Positions 10,228 to 21,374 of a DNA stretch of 64,000 bases are shown in pieces. The stretch's first letter is position 1. Every line of letters starts with the position of its first letter. The stretch covers positions 450,342,722 through 450,406,721 of the forward strand of contig NC_053392.1 of assembly GCF_905171765.1 (NCBI RefSeq), in the 5' to 3' direction. The notes under the pieces are model-generated. The model worked only from the letters and a program-made list of their open reading frames with translations. It did not search any database and was not told the origin of the DNA. A program made the translations under genes and the position numbers. The stretch comes from Bufo bufo. Lineage: Eukaryota; Chordata; Amphibia; Anura; Bufonidae.

Positions 10228-13200
10228 ATGAAGAAAAATACTATTAAGGGACGAGGACGCGGTCGTGGTGGTGTCCGTGGAGCCTCTGTTGCTGGTAGAG
10301 GACGTGGCCGTTCGGCCCCAGGCGCACACAGTAGAGAACGAACTCCCTCAACTAGCCGGCAGAATGTACCGCAATATCTCGTGGGGCCAAATGACGCTCT
10401 TAGGATGGTAAGGCCTGAGCAGGTACAGGCATTAATCGATTGGGTGGCCGACAGTGCTTCCAGCACGTTCACCACATGGTCTTCCACCCAGTCTTCTGCG
10501 GAAAGCGCACAGGTGGCACCTGAAAACCAAGCCCATCAGTCTGTCACATCACCCCCAAGCATATCAGGGAAACGGTCTGAGCCACAAGTTATGCAGCAGT
10601 CTCTTCTTCTGTTTGAAGACTCTGCTTCCAGGGTTTCCCAGGGGCGTCCACCTAGCCCTTCCCCAGTGGAGGAAGACATACCATGCACTGACGCACAACC
10701 ACTTATGTCTCCAGATGAAGAGGACATGGGAATACCACCACAGCAGAGTCACCGACTCTCTGATGATGACGAAACACAGGTGCCCACTGCCGCGTCTTTT
10801 TGCAGTGTGCAGACTGAACAGGAGGAGGTCAGGGAGGGAGACTGGGTGGAAGACGATGCAGAGGACGATGAGGTCTTAGACCCCACATGGACTGAAGGTC
10901 GTGGCGATGACTTTCACAGTTCAGAGGAAGAGGTAGTGGTGAGACCGAGACAACAGCGAAGCCAAAGAGGGAGCAGGGGGCCAAAGCAGACGAGCCGCCG
11001 CCCCCAGAGTTCGCCTGCTACTGGACATCGCCAACAGGGACCCAGCCCCACAAAGGCAGCTTCAAAGAGTTCCCTGGCATGGCACTTCTTTAAACAATGT
11101 CCTACCGACAAGACCCGAGTGACTTGCACGCTCTGCCATCAGAGCCTGAGGCGAGGCATTAACGTTCTGAACCTCAGCACAACCTGCATGACCAGGCATC
11201 TACATGCAAAGCATGAACTGCAGTGGGGTACACACCTTAAAAACCAGGCACTCGCTGAGGCTCCCCCTGCTCCCTCTACCGCTGCTGCCTCGGCTTCCGC
11301 CTCGAGAGGAATGTTGCCACCTGCCGAGCAGCAAACAGAGGATGTGCCACCGACACCACCACCACCGCCACCGTCAACTAGCGTCTCCACTATATCACAC
11401 AGCAGCGTTCAGCTCTCAATATCTCAAACCTTAGAGAGGAAGCGCAAATTCCCCCCGAGTCACCCTCGAGCCCTTGGCCTGAACGCCAGCATTTCTAAAC
11501 TGCTGGCCTTTGAAATGCTGTCATTCCGGCTGGTGGACACAGACAGCTTCAAACAGCTGATGGCCATGGCTGTCCCGCAGTATGTGGTTCCCAGCCGCCA
11601 CTACTTCTCCAAGACAGCCGTGCCTTCCCTGCACATGCAAGTGTCCGATAAAATAAGTGTGCACTGCGCAACGCCATTTGTGGCAAGGTCCACCTAACCA
11701 CAGATACGTGGACCAGTAAGCACGGCCAGGGACGCTATATCTCACTAACTGCACACTGGATGAATGTAGTGGCGGCTGGGCCCCCGGCGGACAGTTCCTT
11801 GGCGCATGTCCTTCCGCCCCCTAGGATCGCAGGGCATCATTCTCTGCCTCCTGTAGCCTCCTCCTCCTACTCGGCTTCCTCCTCCACTGCTTCCACCAGC
11901 TCATCCGGTCAGCCACACACCTTCACCACCAACTTCAGCACAGCCCGGGGTAAACGTCAGCAGGCCATTCTGAAACTCATATGTTTGGGGGACAGGCCCC
12001 ACACCGCACAGGAGTTGTGGCGGGGTATTGAACAACAGACCGACGAGTGGTTTCTGCCAGTGGGCCTCAAGCCAGGCCTGGTGGTATGCGATAATGGGCG
12101 AAATCTCGTGGCAGCTCTGGGACTAGCCGGTTTGACGCACATCCCTTGCCTGGCGCATGTGCTGAACTTGGTGGTGCAGAGGTTCATTCACCACTACCCC
12201 AACATGTCAGAGCTGCTGCATAAAGTGCGGGCCGTCTGTGCGCGCTTCCGCCGTTCACATCCTGCCGCTGCTCGCCTGTCTGCGCTACAGCGGAACTTCG
12301 GCCTTCCCGCTCACCGCCTCATATGCGACGTGCCCACCCGGTGGAACTCCACCTTGCACATGCTGGAGAGACTGTGCGAGCAGCAGCAGGCCATAGTGGA
12401 GTTTCAGCTGCAGCACGCTTGCGTCAGTCGTACTGCCGAACAGCACCACTTCACCACCAATGATTGGGCCTCCATGCGAGACCTGTGTGCCCTGCTGCGC
12501 TGTTTCGAGTACTCCACCAACATGGCCAGTGGCGATGACACTGTTATCAGCGTTACAATACCACTTCTATGTCTCCTTGAGAAAACACTTAGGGCAATGA
12601 TGTTAGAGGAGGTGGCCCAGGTGGAGGAGGAGGAGGAGGATGAGGGCTCGTTTCTAACACTTTCGGGCCAGTCTGTTCGAAGTGGCTCAGAGGGAGGTTT
12701 GTTTAAGCAGCAGAGGACAGGTTCACAAGTCGCCAGCCAAGGCACTGTACTGGAGGACGAGGAGGAGGAGGAGGTGGAGGGGGACGAGGATGACGCAAGT
12801 TCACAGCGGGGTGGCAGCCCAGGCCCATCACTGGTGCGTGGCTGGGGGGATACGGTGGACGATGACGATACGCCTCCCACAGAGGACAGCTTGTCCTTAC
12901 CCATGGGTAGCCTGGCCCACATGAGCGAATATATGCTCCAATGCCTGCGCAACGACAGCAGAGTTGCCCACGTTTTAACGTGTGCAGACTACTGGGTGGC
13001 CACCCTGCTGGATCCCCGGTATAAAGACAATGTGCCCACTTTAATTCCTGAACTGGAGCGCGACCGTAAGATGCGCGAGTACAAGCGCACGCTGATAGAG
13101 GCGCTCTTGAGAGCATTCCCACATGTCACAGGGGAACAGGTGGAAGGTGAAGGCAGAGGAGTGGCAAGAGGTCGCCAACGCAGCTGTGTCACGGCCAGCT

Positions 13201-13607
13201 CATCTGAGGGCAGGGTTAGCATGGCAGAAATGTGGAAAAGTTTTGTCTCCACGCCACAGCTATCTGCACCGACACCTGATACGGAACGTGTTAGCAGGAG
13301 GCAGCATTTCACTAACATGGTTGAACAGTGTGTCTGCACACCCCTCCACATCCTGACGGATGGTTCGGCCCCATTCAACTACTGGGTTTCGAAATTGTCC
13401 ACGTGGCCAGAGTTAGCATGTTATGCCTTGGAGGTGCTTTCCTGCCCGGCGGCCAGCGTTTTATCTGAACGCGTATTCAGCACGGCAGGGGGCGTCATTA
13501 CTGACAAGCGCAGCCGCCTGTCCACAGCCAACGTGGACAAGCTGACCTTCATAAAGATGAACCAGGCATGGATCCCACAGGACCTGTCCCTCCCTTGTGC
13601 AGAGTAG
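10228..13607 (+). pseudogene. hAT-B transposase, one frameshift
   Basis: Two frames, 10228-11697 and 11760-13607, together match the intact 1144-residue protein of hAT-B2 end to end. The first carries an Arg/Gly-rich N-terminus, an acidic Ser-rich region and a BED-type zinc finger (CTLCHQSLRRGINVLNLSTT then HLHAKH). The second carries the core (VVCDNGRN, PCLAHVLNLVVQ, PTRWNST), Glu/Asp runs and the hAT C-terminal dimerisation region (SVLSERVFSTAGG, DKLTFIKMNQAW). Compared with hAT-B2, AAAATCAAGTGT has become AAAATAAGTGT near 11655. This single lost C moves the frame and is the only obvious lesion. Confidence 0.92.
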
Positions 13608-13719
13608 TCCTTATTAACTGCCTAAAACATGTCTTGTTGTGCTACGGGCCACTTCTTTATTTGATACAAATTTTATGAAACCCACAGTTGAATGAAACTC
13701 TTCTCTGTCTGGGCGCCGG

Positions 13720-16700
13720 GGCCTAACCAGATGAAAGTGGCCGGTTAAACTAACGGGTGACATGAAGCCATAACCTCTGCCATGCTACCTCTGTCTTCTG
13801 TCTGGGTGCTGAGGCCTAAGTCAAATAAAGCGGTCTTCTGCTGTGCTGGGGGATATGAAGCTAATCTCTGACCTCTCTCCTCTGTCTGGGTCCAAAGGCC
13901 TAAATCACTGAAAGAGGCCTTCTCCTGTGGTGTGTGATATGATGCCAGAATATGTGCTGTGGGGCCTCTCTCCTCTTCCTGGGTGCAGGGGTCAAATAAA
14001 CTAAATTGTGGCCTACTCCTGTGGTGGTTGATATGATGCCTGATTCTCTGATGTGGAACCTCTCTCCTCTGTTTGGGTGAAGGGGTCAAAGTAACTAAAT
14101 GGTGGCTTCTCCTGTGGTGGCTGATATGATGCCAGAATATGTGCTGTGGTGCCTCTCTCCTCTTCCTGGGTGCAGGGGTCAAAGTAACTAAATGGTGGCT
14201 TCTCCTGTGGTGGCTGATATGATGCCAGAATATGTGCTGTGGGGCCTCTCTCCTCTTCCTGGGTGCAGGGGTCAAAGTAACTCAATGGTGGCTTCTCCTG
14301 TGGTGGCTGATATGATGCCAGAATATGTGCTGTGGTGCCTCTCTCCTCTGTCTGGGTCCAAAGGCCTAAATCACTTAAAGAGGCCTTCTCCTGTGGTGTG
14401 TGATATGATGCCTGAATATGTGCTGTGGTGCCTCTCTCCTCTTCCTGGGTGCGGGGGTCAAAGTAACTCAATGGTGGCTTCTCCTGTGGTGGCTGATATG
14501 ATGCCAGAATATGTGCTGTGGTGCCTCTCTCCTCTTCCTGGGTGCGGGGGTCAAAGTAACTCAATGGTGGCTTCTCCTGTGGTGGCTGATATGATGCCAG
14601 AATATGTGCTGTGGGGCCTCTCTCCTCTTCCTGGGTGCAGGGGTCAAAGTAACTCAATGGTGGCTTCTCCTGTGGTGGCTGATATGATGCCAGAATATGT
14701 GCTGTGGGGCCTCTCTCCTCTTCCTGGGTGCGGGGGTCAAAGTAACTCAATGGTGGCTTCTCCTGTGGTGGCTGATATGATGCCAGAATATGTGCTGTGG
14801 TGCCTCTCTCCTCTTCCTGGGTGCAGGGGTCAAAGTAACTAAATGGTGGCTTCTCCTGTGGTGGTTGATATGATGCCTGATTCTCTGCTGTGAAACCTCT
14901 CTCCTCCATCTGGGTGTAGGGGTCAAAGTCTTTCAAAGTCGCCTTCTCCTGTGCTGATTGATATAAAGCTGATGGTTGTGCCATCTGACATGGTTGCCAG
15001 GGTCTGATTCAATGGGGGCCTACTCCTGTGGTGGGTGATCTAAATGCCTGATTCTCTGCTGTGAAACCTCTCTCCTCCGTCTGGGTGTAGGGGTCAAAGT
15101 CTTTCAAAGTCGCCTTCTCCTGTGCTGATTGATATGAAGCTGATGGTTGTGCCATCTGACATGGTTGCTGGGGTCCCATTAAATTGTGGCCTACTCCTGT
15201 GGTGGTTGATATGATGCCTGATTCTCTGATGTGGAACCTCTCTCCTCTGTTTGGGTGAAGGGGTCAAAGTAACTAAATGGTGGCTTCTCCTGTGGTGGCT
15301 GATATGATGCCAGAATATGTGCTGTGGGGCCTCTCTCCTCTTCCTGGGTGCAGGGGTCAAAGTAACTCAATGGTGGCTTCTCCTGTGGTGGCTGATATGA
15401 TGCCAGAATATGTGCTGTGGTGCCTCTCTCCTCTTCCTGGGTGCGGGGGTCAAAGTAACTCAATGGTGGCTTCTCCTGTGGTGGCTGATATGATGCCAGA
15501 ATATGTGCTGTGGTGCCTCTCTCCTCTTCCTGGGTGCGGGGGTCAAAGTAACTCAATGGTGGCTTCTCCTGTGGTGGCTGATATGATGCCAGAATATGTG
15601 CTGTGGTGCCTCTCTCCTCTTCCTGGGTGCAGGGGTCAAAGTAACTAAATGGTGGCTTCTCCTGTGGTGGCTGATATGATGCCAGAATATGTGCTGTGGT
15701 GCCTCTCTCCTCTTCCTGGGTGCAGGGGTCAAAGTAACTCAATGGTGGCTTCTCCTGTGGTGGCTGATATGATGCCAGAATATGTGCTGTGGTGCCTCTC
15801 TCCTCTTCCTGGGTGCGGGGGTCAAAGTAACTCAATGGTGGCTTCTCCTGTGGTGGCTGATATGATGCCAGAATATGTGCTGTGGTGCCTCTCTCCTCTT
15901 CCTGGGTGCGGGGGTCAAAGTAACTCAATGGTGGCTTCTCCTGTGGTGGCTGATATGATGCCAGAATATGTGCTGTGGTGCCTCTCTCCTCTTCCTGGGT
16001 GCAGGGGTCAAAGTAACTAAATGGTGGCTTCTCCTGTGGTGGTTGATATGATGCCTGATTCTCTGCTGTGAAACCTCTCTCCTCCATCTGGGTGTAGGGG
16101 TCAAAGTCTTTCAAAGTCGCCTTCTCCTGTGCTGATTGATATAAAGCTGATGGTTGTGCCATCTGACATGGTTGCCAGGGTCTGATTCAATGGGGGCCTA
16201 CTCCTGTGGTGGGTGATCTAAATGCCTGATTCTCTGCTGTGAAACCTCTCTCCTCCATCTGGGTGTAGGGGTCAAAGTCTTTCAAAGTCGCCTTCTCCTG
16301 TGCTGATTGATATGAAGCTGATGGTTGTGCCATCTGACATGGTTGCCGGGGTCCCATTAAATTGGGGCCTACTCCTGTGGTGGGTGATCTAAATGCCTGA
16401 TTCTCTGCTTTGAAACCTCTCTCCTCCGTCCGGGTGTAGGGGTCAAAGTCTGTCAAAGTCGCCTTCTCCTGTGCTGATTGATATAAAGCTTATGCTTGTG
16501 CCATCTGACATGGTTGCCGGGGTCTGATTCAATGGTGGCCTACTCCTGTGGTGGGTGATCTAAATGCCTGATTCTCTGCTGTGTAACCTCTCTCCTCCGT
16601 CTGGGTGTAGGGGTCAAAGTAACTAAATGGTGGCCTACTCCTGTGGTGGGTGATATGATGCCTGGTTCTCTGCTGTGGGACCTCTCTCCTTTGTCTGGGT

Positions 16701-16770
16701 GCTGTGGTCAAAATAATAGTAAGTGACCTTCTCCATTGGTGGGTGACTTGAAGCCTGATTCTGTGCTATG
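13720..16770. repeat. 93-bp-unit tandem array, 3' of hAT-B transposase
   Basis: A 93-bp unit (landmarks TGGTGGCTTCTCCTGTGGTG and GATATGATGCCAGAATATG) is repeated many times with variant units between. Because 93 is a multiple of three, long frames stay open on both strands: minus-strand frames of 323 codons at 14013-14984 and 15191-16162 and plus-strand frames at 14192-14842 and 15277-16020. Minus-strand units read like CTQEEERGTTAHILASYQPP. Blocks 14013-14984 and 15191-16162 are displaced by exactly 1178 bp and nearly identical, a higher-order duplication. Coding is doubtful. Confidence 0.93.
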
Positions 16771-17154
16771 GGACCTCACTCCAATTAATATTGTTTAATT
16801 TTTATTTATTTTATGTTAACTCATCATTTCCCTATCTACATTTGTTTGCAGGGGATTTAACTACATTTTGCTGCCTTTTGCAGCCCTCTAGCCCTTTCCG
16901 GGTGTGTTTTACAGCCTTTTTAGTGCCCAAAAGTTCGGGTCCCCATTGACTTCTATGGGGTTCGGGTTCGGGATGAAGTTCGGGTCGAGTTCGGATCCCG
17001 AACCCGAACATTTTTCGAAAGTTCGGCCGAACTCGTCGAACCCGAACATCCAGGTGTTCGCTCAACTCTACTGCTGTAAGGACAGCACTCCAAAAACCCT
17101 TTTTAGGGCTAGAACATCAGTCTGTTTTTTTTTTTCCTGTGTAATCTAATTGCA

Positions 17155-17660
17155 GTTGCCTGCCTGCCAGCGTGTGTGTCAGGCTCACAGCGTATACTGT
17201 GCCCACTTACCCAGTGCCACCACTCATATCTGGTGTCACAGTAGCTTGCATTTAAAAAATAAAATAAAATTTTTGACTGTAATATAATAGCAGTCAGTTG
17301 CCGGCACGCGCATGTGTTTCATGCCCTGCAAGTGCACAGTGTCACCAGCGCAACTCATATCTGGTGTCACATTCGATTCCATTTAAAGAAAAACAAGAAT
17401 TTTGACAGAATAAATAGCAGTCAGTTGCACACACGTGTTTGTGTGTTTAAGGCCCAGCTGCAAGTGCATAGTGTCACTTCAGCGCCATTCATATCTGGTG
17501 TCACATTCGATTCCATTTAAATAAAAACAACTATTTTGACTGTGAATAAATAGCAGTCAGTTGCACACACGTGTTTGTGTGTTTAAGGCCCAGCTGCAAG
17601 TGCATAGTGTCACCAGCGCAACTCATATCTGGTGTCACAGTAGCTTGCACGCATAGTACA
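17155..17660. repeat. Degenerate tandem repeat in hAT-A 5' region
   Basis: About four units of 120-145 bp, marked by CAGTCAGTTGC at about 17293, 17410 and 17553 and by CATATCTGGTGTCACA near the unit ends. It lies just upstream of the hAT-A transposase start, the same relative position as the 227-bp array in hAT-B. Confidence 0.8.
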
Positions 17661-17680
17661 ACTTAACTAATCTAAAAAAA

Positions 17681-20600
17681 ATGACAGGCAGAGGCAGGCC
17701 ACAGCGTAGGGGCCGTCGTGGTCGTGGTGCTGTGATTCCCTTTGGCCCTAGAATAATGCCCAGTGTTCAGAGGCCACGTACTCTGAACTCGAAAAGTTCT
17801 GAGGACATAGTTGACTGGCTAACACAGGACACCCAATCTTCTACAGCTTCCGCTTGGAACCTTAACGCACCATCCTCCTCCAGCTCAGCTTCGGGCACCT
17901 CTCAAGTTATCACTCGCCCGCCTGCTGCCACCACCAACACTAGAACCACAGCCGCTTCACTTGATCTGTCAGAGGAGTTATTTACACATCAGTTGGAAGA
18001 AATGAGTGATGCGCAACCATTATTGCCAGAGGATGTAGATAACAGGGATAGGTCTCAGTCAGGCAGCATTACACACATGGACGTACGGTGTGATGATGAT
18101 GATCTTGTACCCGCTGCTGCTTCCTTTGCTGAGTTGTCAGATACAAGTGAAGCGGTTGATGATGACGATGTGTCCGTGGATGTCACGTGGGTGCCCGCTC
18201 GAAGAGAAGAAGAACAGGGGGAAAGTTCTGATGGAGAGACAGAGAGGAGGAGGAGACGAGTTGGAAGCAGGGGGAGGTCGTCGCAAGGAGCTAGTGGCAC
18301 AGTCAGACAGCATGCATCGGCACCCGGGGTCAGCTAGACAGCACACAATCAACGCATGCTGTTGCCACCACCAGAATGCCGTCATTGCAGTGCTCAGCAG
18401 TGTGGCATTTATTTTGTGTATCTGCCTCTGACAACAGCGATGCCATTTGCAACCTGTGCCAAAAGAAACTGAGTCATGGGAAGTCTAAACCCACCTAGGT
18501 ACAACTGCTTTGCGAAGGCACATGATCGCACATCACAAACGCCTATGGGATCAACACATGAGTACAAGCAGCACACAAACTCAAAGCCGCCATCCTCCTC
18601 CTGGTCCAGCATCTTCAGCCACGTCAACCACTGCTGTCCTCCTTGCCCCCTCTCAACCATCCGCCACTCCGTCTCTCGCCTGCCCACAGTCAGGTGTCTG
18701 TCAAGGACATGTTTAAGCGTAAGAAGCCAATGTCACAAAGTCACCCCCTTGCCCGGCGTCTGACAGCTGGTTTGTCTGAACTCTTAGCCCGCCAGCTTTT
18801 ACCATACAAGCTGGTGGAGTCTGAGGCATTCAAAAAAAATTTAGCTATTGGGACACCGCAGTGGAAGGTACCCGGCCGAAATTTCTTTGCACAAAAGGCA
18901 ATCCCCAACCTGTACTCGATTGTGAAAAAGGAAGTAATGGCATGTCTGGCACACAGTGTTGGGGCAAGGGTCCATCTGACCACTGATACCTGGTCAGGGC
19001 AGGTATATCACCTACACTGCGCATTGGGTAAACCTGCTGACGGCTGCCAAGCATGGAATGCGTGGCTCTGCAGAGGAGTTGGTGACACCGCCACGACTTG
19101 CAGGCAGGCCTGCTGCCACCTTCTCTACTCCTCCTACTCCATTCTCTTCCATAACCTCCTCGGCTGAGTCCTCTTCTGCTGCTGTGTCTTGCTCCACATC
19201 AACAGCACCCCCCCAGCTCCCCAGGGGCTATTCCACATCCCGGATACGGCAGTGTCTCGCCGTCTTGGGTTTGACTTGCCTGAAAGCAGAGAGTCACACC
19301 GGACCAGCACTCCTGTTGGTGGCATTGAATTTGGGCAAGTTGACACATGTGTGTCATGGCACATGTGTGTAATCTGATCGTACAACGCTTTGTGCATAAG
19401 TACCCAGGCTTACAGGATGTCCTGAAGCAGGCCAGGAAGGTGTGTGGCCATTTCAGGCATTCCTACACGGCCATGGCGCACTTTTCAGATATCCAGCGGC
19501 GAAAGAGTGAAGTGCTTATGGCGCTGTACAAAACACTGGTGAGACCTCACTTGGAGTATTGTGCGCAGTACTGGAGGCCATATCTCCAGAAGGATATAGA
19601 TACTCTAGAGAGAGTTCAGAGAAGAGCTACTAAACTAGTACATGGATTGCAGGATAAAACTTACCAGGAAAGGTTAAAGGACCTTAACATGTATAGCTTG
19701 GAAGAAAGAAGAGACAGAGGGGATATGATAGAAACTTTTAAATACATAAAGGGAATCAACTCGGTAAAGGAGGAGAGAATATTTAAAAGAAGAAAAACTA
19801 CCACAAGAGGACACAGTTTTAAATTAGAGGGGCAAAGGTTTAAAAGTAATATAAGGAAGTATTACTTTACTGAGAGAGTAGTGGATGCATGGAATAGCCT
19901 TCCTGCAGAAGTGGTAGCTGCAAATACAGTGAAGGGGTTTAAGCATGCATGGGATAGGCATAAGGCTATCCTTCATATAAGATAGGGCCAGGGACTATTC
20001 ATAGGATTCAGATATATTGGGCAGACTAGATGGGCCAAATGGTTCTTATCTGCCGACACATTTTATGTTTCTATGTTTCTATGAAACAACATGCCAGTGA
20101 GGCGCTTGATTTGCGACAGCCCGACACGTTGGAATTCAACACTCCTAATGTTTGACCGCCTGCTCCAACAAGAAAAAGCCATCAACGAGTATTTGTATGA
20201 CCGGGGTGCTAGGACAGCCTCTGCGGAGCTGGGAATTTTTTTGCCACGTTACTGGACGCTCATGCGCAATGCCTGTAGGCTCATGCGTCCTTTTGAGGAG
20301 GTGACAAATCTAGTCAGTCGCACCGAAGGCACCATCAGCGACATAATCCCATTTTTTTTCTTCCTGGAGCGTGCCCTGCGAAGAGTGCTGGATCAGGCCG
20401 TAGATGAGCGTGAAGAGGAAGAGTTGTGGTCACCCTCACCACCAGAAACAGCCTTATCAGCATCGCTTGCTGGACCTGCGGCAACACTGGAAGAGGATTG
20501 TGAGGAAGAGGAGTCAGAGGAGGAATGTGGCTTTGAGGAGGAGGAGGAAGACCAACCACAACAGGCATCCCAGGGTGCTCGTTGTCACCTATCTGATACC

Positions 20601-21374
20601 CCTGGTGTTGTACGTGGCTGGGGGGAAGAACATACCTTCAGTGAGATCACTGAGCACGAGGAACGGGACATGAGTAGCTCGGCATCCAACCTTGTGCAAA
20701 TGGGGTCTTTCATGCTGTCGTGCCTGTTGAGGGACCCTCATATAAAAAGGCTGAAGGAGAACGACCTGTCCACGCTACTAGACCCCCGGTATAAGCAGAA
20801 AGTGCCTGAAATGTTACCGAATTACCGCAAGTCGGAAAGGATGCAGCAGTTCCAAAACAAGTTAAAAAGTATGCTTTACACAGCGTATAAGGGTGATGTC
20901 ACAGCACAACGGGAATCTAACAGGGGAAGAGGTGAAAGTAATCCTCCTCCTCCCACGACCACGCCGGCAAGGACAGGACGCTTTACAGACGTGTTGATGG
21001 AGGACATGCGGAGCTTTTTAAGTCCTACGCATCGCCACAGCCCTTCGGGGTCCACCCTCAGAGAATGACTCGACCGACAGGTAGCAGACTACCTCGCCTT
21101 AACTGCAGATATCGACAATCTGAGGAGCGATGAACCCCTTGACTACTGGGTGGGCAGGCTTGACCTGTGGCCTGAGCTATCCCAATTTGCGATAGAACTT
21201 CTGGCCTGCCGCGCTTCAAGTGTCCTGTCAGAAAGGACCTTCAGTGCAGAAGGAGGTATTGTGACTGAGAAGAGAAGTCGCCTAGGTCAAAAAAGTCTCG
21301 ATTACCTCACCTTTATTAAGATGAATGAAGGATGGATCCCGAAGGGACTGACAGTGGGAGATACATTCGACTAA
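17681..21374 (+). pseudogene. hAT-A transposase, multiply broken
   Basis: Fragments of a BED/hAT transposase related to but distinct from hAT-B: 17681-18337 (Arg/Gly-rich start MTGRGRPQRRGRRGRG and acidic region), 18643-19167 (KRKKPMSQSHPLARRL, HLTTDTWSGQ), 19347-19500, 20091-21068 (RRLICDSPTRWNST, acidic stretch, LLDPRYKQKVPEML) and 21150-21374 (SSVLSERTFSAEGG, DYLTFIKMNEGWIP). The zinc finger region at 18340-18640 is out of frame. A CR1-like fragment interrupts it at about 19500-20082, and other frameshifts and stops exist. Confidence 0.88.
19500..20082 (+). mobile_element. 5'-truncated CR1-like LINE in hAT-A transposase
   Basis: The frame running to 19985 ends in the C-terminal part of a LINE reverse transcriptase: ALYKTLVRPHLEYCAQYWRP, RVQRRATKLVHGL, LEERRDRGDMIETFKYIKGI, AWNSLPAEVV. 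The 3' end has ACTAGATGGGCCAAATGG and a tandem ATGTTTCT motif, typical of CR1-type 3' ends. hAT codons resume at about 20083 (NNMPVRRLICDSPTR) exactly where they left off at IQRR, so the insertion is clean and no hAT sequence was lost. Confidence 0.87.

Larger units (their letters stand above)
7254..17070 (+). mobile_element. hAT transposon hAT-B inside hAT-A
   Basis: The 8-bp target-site duplication CTGCTGTA lies at 7246-7253 and 17071-17078. Terminal inverted repeats are TAGTGTTGAGCGAACA at left and TAGAGTTGAGCGAACA at right, followed by GTTCGGGT-rich subterminal repeats. Order: 5' region, a ~227-bp tandem array (8060-10170), transposase gene (10228-13607), and a 93-bp-unit array (13720-16770). 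It shares ends, transposase and 3' array type with hAT-B2 at 49654-57462, so both belong to one family. Confidence 0.92.

Noticed and set aside
14013..16162. Two 323-codon minus-strand frames as paralogous genes
   Set aside because: They are two copies of a tandem-repeat block, with open frames on both strands from the 93-bp period.
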